DNA of 64,000 bases from Photorhabdus asymbiotica (GTDB lineage Bacteria; Pseudomonadota; Gammaproteobacteria; Enterobacterales; Enterobacteriaceae): assembly GCF_003634575.1 (NCBI RefSeq), contig NZ_RBLJ01000001.1, positions 682,001-746,000 on the forward strand, read 5' to 3'. Under the pieces are notes generated by a model. The model made no database searches, was not told the origin of the DNA, and worked only from the letters and a program-made list of their open reading frames with translations. Made by a program: the position numbers and the translations under genes. This document shows, piece by piece, positions 1 to 8,370 of the stretch (positions are counted from its first letter, which is position 1; each line of letters starts with the position of its first letter).

Positions 1-1
1 G

Positions 2-256
2 TCTGTCAGACGTAAATCAATGGCAGAAAGCTACCTTCAGACCAGTTCTCTGAATTATACAATTATTCGCCCAGGTGGATTAACAGACAAACCAGGAACA
101 GGCCATTGCCAGCGATATCAAAATGATATTCATGGTGTGGTAAGTCGCAAAGATGTTGCACATGAACTGGCCGTAATGGCTGAAGAAGAATCTTCACACC
201 AGCAGATTTATGCCTTGGTTGATCCAGAACTTAAACCTGATTGGGCTATTGCATAA
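2..256 (+). CDS. NAD(P)H-binding SDR-like oxidoreductase, C-terminal part (5' end outside window)
   Basis: The reading frame is open from the first bases of the window, so the gene begins upstream; the internal ATG at 20 is probably not the start. The visible 80 or so residues contain a 'NYTIIRPGGL' stretch, typical of the C-terminal half of atypical short-chain dehydrogenases of the NAD(P)H-binding (NmrA-like) family, followed by 'GVVSRKDVA', which in that family precedes the last helix. The substrate cannot be told from this fragment. It ends at a TAA just before a perfect inverted repeat that separates it from convergent tmaR. Confidence 0.7.
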   Translation, partial: SVRRKSMAESYLQTSSLNYTIIRPGGLTDKPGTGHCQRYQNDIHGVVSRKDVAHELAVMAEEESSHQQIYALVDPELKPDWAIA

Positions 257-267
257 TCGATCAAGGA

Positions 268-293
268 ATAACCACGCATTAATGCGTGGTTAT
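268..293. terminator. Bidirectional terminator between the oxidoreductase gene and tmaR
   Basis: A perfect 26-bp inverted repeat (arm ATAACCACGCATT) lies 12 bp after the upstream stop codon and 11 bp before the end of convergent tmaR. It can serve both genes, although the U-tracts are short. Confidence 0.6.
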
Positions 294-303
294 CTGATGA
301 TAT

Positions 304-621
304 TTACTTAAGCTCGCCTATGGTCTTAAGTTTTTTGGACAATTCACGGCGCTCTTTGGAGAGATCCGCATTTTTAATGATGTAATCGTCTATACGGTCC
401 TCATAGTCATTACGCATATTCATAATAATGTTCTGGATATCCTCAATTGACATACCCGGCTTGATGTATTCACTCAGGTTATCAAGCAATAAAACACGTT
501 TCTGGTTGTCACGTATTTTCTTTTCATTGTCTGCGATTTCGCGCTGTAATTTATTCTTACGACGAAACATACGCACAAACTCCAACACATTCTGAAATGA
601 CGGCTTATTTACATTGTCCAT
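304..621 (-). CDS. tmaR: TmaR (YeeX), polar PTS-regulating protein
   Basis: The 105-residue, highly charged, largely coiled-coil protein matches E. coli TmaR/YeeX almost throughout: the N-terminal '[24 protein letters not shown]', split here as [10 protein letters not shown] and [11 protein letters not shown], then '[20 protein letters not shown]' and a C-terminal '[17 protein letters not shown]'. In E. coli TmaR clusters at the cell pole and sequesters Enzyme I of the sugar phosphotransferase system. The start was set at ATG 621 rather than at an upstream ATG at 648, because 621 has an AAAGG ribosome-binding site at the right distance and gives the family N-terminus. It lies upstream of sbcB as in E. 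coli, but the intervening E. coli genes are missing. Confidence 0.93.
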   Translation of the reverse strand: MDNVNKPSFQNVLEFVRMFRRKNKLQREIADNEKKIRDNQKRVLLLDNLSEYIKPGMSIEDIQNIIMNMRNDYEDRIDDYIIKNADLSKERRELSKKLKTIGELK

Positions 622-894
622 TTTCTTACCTTTATTCAACTTAGACATACAGATTATAATCTAATTACACAATACAGGTTAAAACCATTAATAGACAAGC
701 TAGTTTCTATTCTTTATTGATTTTAATTGGTTACAGAAACCTATCAGTTTTTTGCTGAAAATTTCAGCATACTGACTGTTCGAAGAAAACTGTCTGCTAC
801 AAATGAATAACAAACAATCAATCCTTCTCTGAGAGAAACCCAAGTTTTTTCTTCCTTCATCTCTCCATTTCTTACCACAACAGCTCTTAAGCAT

Positions 895-1154
895 GATAAA
901 CGCTATAACTGTCTGAAAACCAAGTTATAGATCTATTGGAAGAAAAAATTCTACACTAATAAGTGACAATTAACTCCATTCCTATGTCATAAAAATCAGA
1001 AAATTAAATAAAAAAGTATAAAATTAATTATCCATTCTTTCAGAAATTAAAATAATTTAATAAATCATTTAAAAACCAACAGAATAAAAAATTAATCACA
1101 TAAAATATCATTATTAAAACTTTAAATAAGAGATAAATATCCCCCACAGCATCC
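895..1154. other. AT-rich intergenic DNA, no gene seen
   Basis: Very AT-rich sequence with frequent stops in all frames between tmaR and the first ERIC element. A 64-codon minus-strand ORF just before it (700-894) has no recognisable protein character. No RNA gene or promoter could be defended. Confidence 0.5.
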
Positions 1155-1268
1155 TATACCCAATAGATTTCGAGTTGCAGCGCGGCGGCAAGTGAACGAA
1201 TTCCAGGAGCATAGATAACTATGTGACTAGGGTGAGTGAAAGAAGCAACTTGAAGGATGAAGGGTATA
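1155..1268. repeat. ERIC element 1 (shortened, 114 bp)
   Basis: It starts TATACCC and ends GGGTATA, with the core CCAGGAGCATAGATAAC and GTGACTAGGGTGAG characteristic of enterobacterial repetitive intergenic consensus elements. It is 13 bp shorter than the full-length 127-bp copies elsewhere in the window. Confidence 0.9.
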
Positions 1269-1360
1269 TATATTTTCAAAATGAACACGTCATAAAGTCT
1301 TCTATAAAATAAATTTAAAAAATTAGTTTAAATAAAAAACCATCACAAAAGAAACAAATA

Positions 1361-1691
1361 TTAGTTTATTAGTTTATTAGTTTATTAGTTTATTAGTTTA
1401 TTAGTTTATTAGTTTATTAGTTTATTAGTTTATTAGTTTATTAGTTTATTAGTTTATTAGTTTATTAGTTTATTAGTTTATTAGTTTATTAGTTTATTAG
1501 TTTATTAGTTTATTAGTTTATTAGTTTATTAGTTTATTAGTTTATTAGTTTATTAGTTTATTAGTTTATTAGTTTATTAGTTTATTAGTTTATTAGTTTA
1601 TTAGTTTATTAGTTTATTAGTTTATTAGTTTATTAGTTTATTAGTTTATTAGTTTATTAGTTTATTAGTTTATTAGTTTATTAGTTTATTA
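1361..1691. repeat. Perfect 8-bp tandem repeat, about 41 copies of TTAGTTTA
   Basis: From 1361 to 1688 the octamer TTAGTTTA is repeated 41 times with no interruption that I can see, followed by a 3-bp partial copy. A single imperfect copy (AATTAGTTTAAATA) lies about 40 bp upstream and may be the seed. The unit is not a multiple of three and contains stop codons, so it is non-coding. It ends about 120 bp before the small ORF at 1814. Such perfection implies recent slippage growth, so copy number should vary between strains. Confidence 0.97.
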
Positions 1692-1813
1692 TTTAAATCC
1701 CTTACAAAAACCACCATGTTTGTGATATTTATCTTAATAATAAAATAAAAAATTCCTTATTTCTGAAACATAATTAAAATTGACGAAAAACATAACGACG
1801 ACCAGGTTAAGTG

Positions 1814-2044
1814 ATGAAAAGAATTCCTTTTGATTTAGATGGTTATGAAATTTCCTTTGGCCATGCACGTAGAACTAAGATTCCGATCATAAAAATAACC
1901 CATCCCAGAAATGGCCTTTCTATTAGACCATTCTATAGTGTCAATAGAGCTAATTTGCTTGAAAGAATTCAGTACGAGACGGGTTTAAGCAATCAATATA
2001 TTGAGTCCATTAATCAGCATTTTCAGGAGTTGAATTATCCTTAA
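1814..2044 (+). CDS. Small hypothetical protein (76 aa) downstream of the octamer array
   Basis: I do not recognise this protein. It is basic and soluble, with no signal peptide or membrane segment, and reads from ATG 1814 (a GTG directly in front at 1811 is also possible) with an AGG ribosome-binding site 7 bp upstream. Residues near the middle (ITHPRNG, SIRPFYS) suggest a folded domain rather than random translation, and codon use is ordinary. Its promoter would have to lie inside or just after the tandem repeat, so expression may depend on repeat length. It could also be a remnant of a longer gene. Confidence 0.5.
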   Translation: MKRIPFDLDGYEISFGHARRTKIPIIKITHPRNGLSIRPFYSVNRANLLERIQYETGLSNQYIESINQHFQELNYP

Positions 2045-2836
2045 TAAACCAGACATACCGGGAACCTATATCCTGCCATTCTGTTTAATACCTTGTTTGC
2101 TGGTGAGATTACCTACATAATCCATCAGCAAAAGACATCAGCCCAAATTTTACTCTAGAGCTGAAATCAATTAGCGTTGTAATCGATTATATATAAATTA
2201 TCACTTACTGGAATAACCTGCATTTTTCTTTTATTTTTTCCGTTATATAGTAAAGAAACGCAGAAAATGCAAAATATATACCCGAAACTATCGCATACTG
2301 ATATTAGTTTCCCATGTTGGCATCAATGTAAAATAAACCCATAACTGAAAATACACTCAGCACACCAATTATTCCCTACATTATATAATCACAACATTCA
2401 TTAATATCCTTATGATTTCCACTGGCATTTATCTAATCTCTCGGTGAATTCATCAAATATTTCATTAAATAAACCCGATCTTATTCATACACTTTCAGAA
2501 CTCTGATATATGGTTCTATTCTGCCTTTAACCCTAAATAATGCTAAGCATTCTTCTAGCCTTAAGTTGCATCTTAATTACACATATCAATGTATTCGCCT
2601 CAGATTAATAGATAATCCATCTCAGTATTGGATGAAAGGGAGCAAAAACGAGCTCATCAATACCTAATAGCGTTCCAATCATGGTGCAGAAAGCGAGAAA
2701 ATATGTATACAATATTGCAATTGCTTGGATTCTCTAAGATAGTAGCAACAATTATTCACATTTTTGGACAAAATATCATTTACCGCCTAAAAAGCAGAAA
2801 AAACAAATAATTAACATGATTGGATATTGAACAACA
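2045..2836. other. Long AT-rich gap in front of sbcB, probably decayed DNA
   Basis: About 790 bp with no convincing gene. In E. coli the genes between yeeX and sbcB include yeeA, sbmC and dacD; none can be recognised here. A 60-codon ORF at 2628-2810 opens with TTG and lacks a ribosome-binding site. Confidence 0.5.
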
Positions 2837-4267
2837 GTGAAAAACAGCAACGAACAACCCACCTTCTACATTCATGACTACGAAACTTTCGGTAAACACC
2901 CAGCATTAGACAGACCTGCCCAGTTTGCCGGTGTCCGTACTGATATGGATTTCAATATCATTGAAGATCCGTTAGTTATTTACTGTTCTCCTGCTGATGA
3001 CTATCTCCCTCAGCCAGAAGCGGTCATGATTACAGGAATTACGCCTCAAGTTGCATTAGAAAAAGGTATCAACGAAGCGGAATTTGCCCGCAAAATTCAT
3101 AATGTATTCAGTGTGCCGAACTGTTGTATCCTCGGTTATAACAATATTCGGTTTGATGACGAAGTTAGCCGGAATATTTTTTACCGCAATTTTTATGATC
3201 CATACGCTTATAGCTGGCAAAAAGGTAATTCCCGTTGGGATTTACTTGATGTATTACGTGCCTGTTATGCCCTACGTCCCGAAGGTATTATCTGGCCAGA
3301 AAATGACGATGGTCTGCCCAGTTTTAAACTAGAACATCTGACCAAAGCAAATGGTGTTGAGCATTCACATGCTCATGATGCTATGTCCGATGTTTACGCC
3401 ACAATTGCAATGGCAAAATTGCTTAAAAAAGCACAACCGCGGATGTTCGATTATTTCTTTCAGTTAAGAAATAAACAAAAAATCAGCAATCTCATCGATA
3501 TCCCCCAAATGAAACCATTAGTTCATGTTTCTGGTATGTTTGGCGCTGCGCGTAGTAATACCAGTCTGGTTGCTCCTCTTGCATGGCATCCGATAAACCG
3601 GAATGCCGTTATTATGTGCGATCTGGCAGGAGACATTTCACCATTGCTGGAACTGGATGCAGATGCCTTACGTGAACGCCTGTACACCCGTCATGATGAA
3701 TTACTGCCAGATCAACCACCAGCCCCTGTTAAACTGGTCCACATTAATAAGTGCCCGATAATCGCACCTGATAATACCTTACGAGCAGAAGACGCTGAAC
3801 GTCTTGGGCTGGATCGTGATCATTGTGAAAAAAATCTGGCTATTCTACGAAATAATCCACAAATCAGAGAAAAAGTTGTCGAACTGTTTGCTCAGGCCGA
3901 ACCTTTCCCTGAATCAGATAATGTTGACGCTAAGCTGTATGATGGCTTCTTTAGTGATGCAGATAAAACAGCGATGAATATTATTCGTGAAACACTACCG
4001 CAAAATTTACCTGCTTTAGATCTGACTTTCCAAGATCCGAGAATTAAGACACTGTTATTTCGCTATCGTGCCAGAAATTACCCTTCTACTCTAACTTATG
4101 ATGAACAACAACGCTGGCTGCGCCATCGTCAGGACGTATTAACCCAAGATAAGCTCAGTGAATATATCTTTATTATTGAGCAGCTCTTTATTGAACACCA
4201 AAGCAATGAAGAAAAATGTCGTCAACTTAAAACACTGATGGAATATGCCGTAAAACTAGCTGGATAA
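2837..4267 (+). CDS. sbcB: Exonuclease I (3'-5' ssDNA exonuclease)
   Basis: The 476-aa product aligns end to end with E. coli SbcB. The DnaQ-type exonuclease domain is at the N terminus, with catalytic D14 and E16 in 'HDYETF', the second acidic site at D107 in 'NNIRFDDE', and the third motif 'HAHDAMSDVYA' carrying the general-base His180 and Asp185. The SH3-like and C-terminal helical ExoI domains follow, with 'LVHINKCP' and 'NVDAKLYDGFFSDAD'. ExoI degrades single strands in mismatch repair and recombination and binds SSB through its C-terminal region. The start used is GTG 2837, which gives the family length; there is no good ATG nearby. Confidence 0.97.
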   Translation: MKNSNEQPTFYIHDYETFGKHPALDRPAQFAGVRTDMDFNIIEDPLVIYCSPADDYLPQPEAVMITGITPQVALEKGINEAEFARKIHNVFSVPNCCILGYNNIRFDDEVSRNIFYRNFYDPYAYSWQKGNSRWDLLDVLRACYALRPEGIIWPENDDGLPSFKLEHLTKANGVEHSHAHDAMSDVYATIAMAKLLKKAQPRMFDYFFQLRNKQKISNLIDIPQMKPLVHVSGMFGAARSNTSLVAPLAWHPINRNAVIMCDLAGDISPLLELDADALRERLYTRHDELLPDQPPAPVKLVHINKCPIIAPDNTLRAEDAERLGLDRDHCEKNLAILRNNPQIREKVVELFAQAEPFPESDNVDAKLYDGFFSDADKTAMNIIRETLPQNLPALDLTFQDPRIKTLLFRYRARNYPSTLTYDEQQRWLRHRQDVLTQDKLSEYIFIIEQLFIEHQSNEEKCRQLKTLMEYAVKLAG

Positions 4268-4295
4268 TCAAACTGATAGTAGACAAACATAGATC

Positions 4296-4316
4296 GGCGA
4301 GTAACTCATACTCGCC
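4296..4316. terminator. Hairpin between sbcB and dld
   Basis: A perfect 8-bp stem GGCGAGTA/TACTCGCC with a 5-nt loop lies between convergent sbcB and dld. There is no clear T-tract, so it is a weak terminator candidate. Confidence 0.4.
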
Positions 4317-4388
4317 CTCCTCTCAAATGGAGAAATCATCACAGACTCAAATCCTCTTAATATTACCATGATGTTAAAAATACTGGCA

Positions 4389-6104
4389 TTAAAATTCTCC
4401 TCCCCAATTTTTCAGTTTAGATGTTTTCCCAATTCCTGGGTTGAGAGTGTTAGTAGGATCGGTCATTTGATAGAAAGCCTTAAGCTGAGGCTTAGCCTTA
4501 TATTGATGACCTACATTGTGTTCAGCAGGATATTCCGCACCACGCTGATCGAGGATTTCTATCATTCTTTCTTTCAGTGCATGTATATCCACGCCCTTTT
4601 TTATAATGTAATCATGATGGAATACATGGCACATAAAATGCCCACAGTAAAGTTTATGCACTAATACATCATCAAATTCTGGCGGTAATTGTTCAAACCA
4701 TTCACGATCATTACGACGCAGAGCAATATCAAGCGAAAGAATATTTTCCACTTCATTACTATGTATCGCTCGATAACGAATCGCCGCACCAGCAGCAGAG
4801 AAGCGATGAAGAAACGCCTTAGCACCTTCTTCCGGCGTACAGGCAAAGAATGCTCCCTTTGCTTGGCTGAAATAACTCTCTAGCCAACTTCTAGCTTCCT
4901 CAACCCCATCACCAGACATCTTTAATATCAAATGGTGCTCAAAGCGATTTCGATATTCTTTCAAACGATTAGGTAAGTGAGAAGGAAATAAACGACTCAA
5001 TCCTTGCATTATGCGATCGATAAGATGGGAAGGTAAAAATGGAATCTTGTTGAAAATAGCATCCATTTTTCCTTTCAAAGTAAAATAGGCCGGCATTTTA
5101 TCAGTACCAAGCTTATCAATCATGATAAAAGTATCTTTACCATAGCTTTCTGCAATATCAAAAATATCCCGGTGCATATATTCACCCGCCACCGGCAAGT
5201 TACGGAAATTAGCTAACATATGACGACGTAACTCCGTCAATACGTCAGTTTGGTTGGTTCCGATATAAAATACTTGAGACGAAGATTCCGCCGGAAAAGT
5301 ATCGAGCCGGACAGCAAACACGACCAACTTACCCGCACAGCCAGACGCTTCGAACAAACGACGTTCGTCAGAATTGAAACGAGATGGCGTATCAGCATCT
5401 ACGTCACGTACTCGTTGGGCATACTCATAATCAGACGCTTTACGTTGACCGTGTTCTATATCCTGGTCACTATAACGACGTTCTTCCAGACAAGAGAGGA
5501 TCTCTTCCGGTGTTTCTCCCAGATAAATGCCCAGATGATTAATCAACTCTGGCTTACCGTTCTTATTCACTCGCCCATATAACGCCATTTCGGTATAGGC
5601 TGGGCCACGACGAATCAGAGATCCCCCCGAATTATTACAAATACCACCAATCACAGAAGCGCCAATGCAGGAAGAACCGATCACCGAATGAGGTTCACGT
5701 CCCAGAGGTTTTAACGCACGTTCAAGTTGCCACAATGTACTGCCCGGCAGTGCGACTACTTGGTTATACTGTTTCAAGATTTGTATCTTATTCATGCGCA
5801 GCGTGCTGATGATCACGATGTCACGGTCATAATCATTACCACTCGGGGTAGAACCTTCAGTCACACCGGTATTAGCTGCTTGCATCAAGACGATTTTATC
5901 TGCTTCAACACAGGCTTTAAACACACGCCACTGTTCCACCAGCGAGCTGGGAAATACTACGGCTAAAGCTTCGCCTTGGCCCGAGCGAAAACCTTTACGA
6001 TAGCGTTCAGTTTTATGAGAAGCGGTTAGGATATGAGATTTACCGACAATATTGGTCAGGGTAGTAATGAATTGCTGATTTTGCGAGGTCTTTGCATCAT
6101 TCAT
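4389..6104 (-). CDS. dld: Quinone-dependent D-lactate dehydrogenase
   Basis: 571 residues, the same length as E. coli Dld. The N-terminal FAD-binding PCMH domain is clear ('LMQAANTGVTEGSTPSG', 'IGSSCIGASVIGGICNNSGG'), followed by the cap and membrane-binding regions and the C-terminal 'HNVGHQYKAKPQLKAFYQ', 'DPTNTLNPGIGKT'. It is a peripheral inner-membrane flavoprotein that oxidises D-lactate to pyruvate and passes electrons to quinone. It stands alone between convergent sbcB and an unlinked puuP, as a monocistronic unit. Start ATG 6104 agrees with the E. coli protein. Confidence 0.97.
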   Translation of the reverse strand: MNDAKTSQNQQFITTLTNIVGKSHILTASHKTERYRKGFRSGQGEALAVVFPSSLVEQWRVFKACVEADKIVLMQAANTGVTEGSTPSGNDYDRDIVIISTLRMNKIQILKQYNQVVALPGSTLWQLERALKPLGREPHSVIGSSCIGASVIGGICNNSGGSLIRRGPAYTEMALYGRVNKNGKPELINHLGIYLGETPEEILSCLEERRYSDQDIEHGQRKASDYEYAQRVRDVDADTPSRFNSDERRLFEASGCAGKLVVFAVRLDTFPAESSSQVFYIGTNQTDVLTELRRHMLANFRNLPVAGEYMHRDIFDIAESYGKDTFIMIDKLGTDKMPAYFTLKGKMDAIFNKIPFLPSHLIDRIMQGLSRLFPSHLPNRLKEYRNRFEHHLILKMSGDGVEEARSWLESYFSQAKGAFFACTPEEGAKAFLHRFSAAGAAIRYRAIHSNEVENILSLDIALRRNDREWFEQLPPEFDDVLVHKLYCGHFMCHVFHHDYIIKKGVDIHALKERMIEILDQRGAEYPAEHNVGHQYKAKPQLKAFYQMTDPTNTLNPGIGKTSKLKNWGGEF

Positions 6105-6256
6105 AGTCTCTTCCTTAATAGTATATAATTACCTCTCAGAGCATAGATTGTTTTTCTCTATTTACCGCCGGAATTTTTCTTATCTGCAAGCAGCATCGCT
6201 GTTTTCTTTTCTCAGATCCTTCTTCTGCATTATTGCGGCAAAACTGGAAACAATAG

Positions 6257-6290
6257 CAAAAAAAACGGTACCAAATTTGGTACCGTTATT
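6257..6290 (-). terminator. Rho-independent terminator of puuP
   Basis: On the minus strand a perfect stem (AACGGTACCAAA with its complement) is followed by a run of eight T, 20-50 bp after the puuP stop. Confidence 0.9.
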
Positions 6291-6307
6291 CTTTTTCAAA
6301 CCGAATA

Positions 6308-7690
6308 TTAAATCATTTCAGAACATTGAGGCATCGGCTGACGGAAACGACGGGTCAGGAATACCATATAAACTAGACCAATGGCTCCCCAAGTTAGACC
6401 CAATTCCATAGAACTCTGTTCCAAGTTCATCCACAACACCCCGACAGTACAGGCACCAATCACAGGCAATACCAGGAAGTTGATTGTATCTTTCAATGTA
6501 CGGTTACGACGTTCACGGATATAGAACTGAGAGATAACCGATAGGTTTACAAAAGTGAACGCTATCAGCGCACCAAAGTTAATCAGAGCCGTTGCAGTCA
6601 CCAGATCAAAGGTAATTGCAGACAGTGCTACGATACCTACCAACAATACATTGACTGCCGGAGTCCGCCATTTTGGATGAACATAGCCAAATATTTTCTC
6701 AGGAAATACGCCATCACGCCCCATAACATAGAGCAAACGCGAAACCCCCGCGTGAGATGCCATACCAGAGGCCAAAACGGTGACACAAGAGAACACCAGA
6801 ATAATGGACTGGAATAAGGTACCCGCAACATACAGCATAATCTCTGGCTGAGATTCATCCGGGTTCTTGAACCGGGAGATATCAGGAAAATAGAGCTGTA
6901 AGAAATAAGAAACTATAATAAAGATAACGCCACCGATTAACGCTGTCAGGAAGATCGCTTTCGGGATCACTTTGCCTGCATTCGGCGTCTCTTCAGACAA
7001 CGAACTAATGCCGTCAAACCCAAGGAACGAAAAACACAAAATCGTTGCCCCAGTAATCATTGGGATTAAATGAGCATCTTCAGAGGTAAAAGGTCTTACA
7101 CTCCATAAAGTTCCGACACCTTCTCCATTGTATACACCGTGGATCAACAAGCCCACAAATACAACCATTATTGCAACCTGAACAATAACAATACCGGTGT
7201 TAAGATTAGCAACGACATTGATACCACGCAGGTTAAAGGCAGTCATCACTAATGCCAATCCCACAACGAAAACCCATGGTTCTACGCTAGGAAAGATGGC
7301 CTGGAGATAAATTTTCGCCAATAAGATGTTAATCATCGGCATGAACAGATAGTCTAGTAGCGACGACCAACCTACCATAAAGCCAACATGCGGACTGATG
7401 GATTTTTGTGCATAAGTATATGCAGATCCGGCAGATGGGAAGCGTTTTACCAATTTCCCATAGCTTAAAGCAGTAAATAGAATTGCGATCAGAGCAATAG
7501 CATAAGATGTCGCGACATGGCCATCAGTCAAACCAGAAACAATTCCGAAAGTATCAAAGATAGTCATAGGTTGCAGATAAGCAAGACCCATCATCACCAC
7601 TTGAACTAAGGTCAGTGTTTTCCTGAGTTGAACACGATTGTTCGCACCAGTTTGGTTGGTGCCAATTGAAATTTCAGTATTATGCGACAT
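6308..7690 (-). CDS. puuP: Putrescine importer PuuP (APC family)
   Basis: 460-residue amino acid-polyamine-organocation transporter with about 12 membrane segments. It matches E. coli PuuP closely: '[20 protein letters not shown]' near residue 30, '[20 protein letters not shown]', '[15 protein letters not shown]', '[12 protein letters not shown]' and '[16 protein letters not shown]'. PuuP imports putrescine with a proton for catabolism. Here it is not next to the puuABCD/puuR genes. The start has an excellent GGGAGG ribosome-binding site, and its first codons overlap the end of an upstream ORF in another frame, so coupling is possible. Related Bcr/APC permeases are the only alternative; similarity to PuuP is far stronger. 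Confidence 0.92.
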   Translation of the reverse strand: MSHNTEISIGTNQTGANNRVQLRKTLTLVQVVMMGLAYLQPMTIFDTFGIVSGLTDGHVATSYAIALIAILFTALSYGKLVKRFPSAGSAYTYAQKSISPHVGFMVGWSSLLDYLFMPMINILLAKIYLQAIFPSVEPWVFVVGLALVMTAFNLRGINVVANLNTGIVIVQVAIMVVFVGLLIHGVYNGEGVGTLWSVRPFTSEDAHLIPMITGATILCFSFLGFDGISSLSEETPNAGKVIPKAIFLTALIGGVIFIIVSYFLQLYFPDISRFKNPDESQPEIMLYVAGTLFQSIILVFSCVTVLASGMASHAGVSRLLYVMGRDGVFPEKIFGYVHPKWRTPAVNVLLVGIVALSAITFDLVTATALINFGALIAFTFVNLSVISQFYIRERRNRTLKDTINFLVLPVIGACTVGVLWMNLEQSSMELGLTWGAIGLVYMVFLTRRFRQPMPQCSEMI

Positions 7691-7889
7691 GAGCGAAACC
7701 TCCCATAACTCCGATTCGCGTTTTATCGCTACTTAATCGACAGTTACTGGGAAGACTTCGCTTCTGCCTATAGGCAGAATAGACAGTGGGGTTAGAGGCT
7801 GGATTGTACATAGAGCGCAATGCTCCATAGTCATCAATGCAGCAGCCTGTGCCGATTGGCACAAGTGCGATAGAGAATAATTGCTCCAT
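7680..7889 (-). CDS. Possible upstream (leader) ORF overlapping puuP
   Basis: A 69-codon ORF starts at ATG 7889 behind an AGGA ribosome-binding site and ends with TAA after running 11 bp into puuP in a different frame. I do not recognise the product (it begins [10 protein letters not shown] and is otherwise polar with several Cys). Its position and overlap suggest translational coupling or a regulatory leader peptide for putrescine uptake; this is inference. An 18-bp perfect palindrome lies inside it. It may be spurious. Confidence 0.35.
   Translation of the reverse strand: MEQLFSIALVPIGTGCCIDDYGALRSMYNPASNPTVYSAYRQKRSLPSNCRLSSDKTRIGVMGGFAHVA
7762..7779. promoter_or_regulatory. 18-bp perfect palindrome upstream of puuP
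   Basis: TTCTGCCTATAGGCAGAA has no loop and is centred about 80 bp upstream of the puuP start codon. This is the geometry of an operator for a dimeric repressor or activator. The cognate regulator is unknown. Confidence 0.4.
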
Positions 7890-7977
7890 ATTAGCGTTCC
7901 TCATTACGGCAACCAATTCTCGTTATGGTTGCACGTGGGCCAATTATCTATCCGGCTCAGAGTCCGGCCTCTTGGTA

Positions 7978-8059
7978 TATACCCTTCATCTTTCAAACTG
8001 CTGCTTTGTTGGCTGCGTTCACTTGCTGCCGCCCTGCGGCTTGAAATCTATTGGGTATA
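7978..8059. repeat. ERIC element 2 (internal deletion, 82 bp)
   Basis: Both ERIC ends are present (TATACCC... and ...GGGTATA), but the central palindromic core with the GCTCCTGGGGAT motif is missing. It is a short ERIC derivative in the puuP upstream region. Confidence 0.85.
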
Positions 8060-8302
8060 GTAAAAAATAAGTCAAAGCAAAAAAAATAACCGACACATAT
8101 AAACGCATCAGTTATTTTCCAGTGGGCGAATTCTGCACTTGAAGACCTAAAATAGCAATACTCGCCGCACTAAAAGTTCATTATTTTTTACCACACAGAT
8201 TGACTACGCTATGGAATTTAACCATGTCATATACATTCCTTTGACATGTACTAAGTTTTAGCACAATGCAAAATGAATTACCACTCAGTTTTTATGGGTT
8301 AA

Positions 8303-8345
8303 GCAAAAAACAAAAACCCCCAACCTAAAACAGGCAAGGGGGTTA
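8303..8345 (-). terminator. Terminator of the siderophore receptor gene
   Basis: On the minus strand AACCCCC and GGGGGTT arms bracket a 16-nt loop, followed by GTTTTTTGC, starting about 25 bp after the receptor stop codon. Confidence 0.75.
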
Positions 8346-8370
8346 ACACACATTCAATAAGAATTATTTA

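Noticed and set aside
700..894. 64-codon minus-strand ORF after tmaR
   Set aside because: No ribosome-binding site, no recognisable composition, in an AT-rich decayed region.
1361..1691. CRISPR-like array
   Set aside because: There are no spacers: the 8-bp unit repeats directly without intervening unique sequence.
2628..2810. 60-codon plus-strand ORF before sbcB
   Set aside because: Opens with TTG, no ribosome-binding site, no family recognised; could be a remnant but not supportable.
6148..6411. 87-codon plus-strand ORF over the puuP terminator
   Set aside because: It runs through a strong terminator and into the antisense of puuP.
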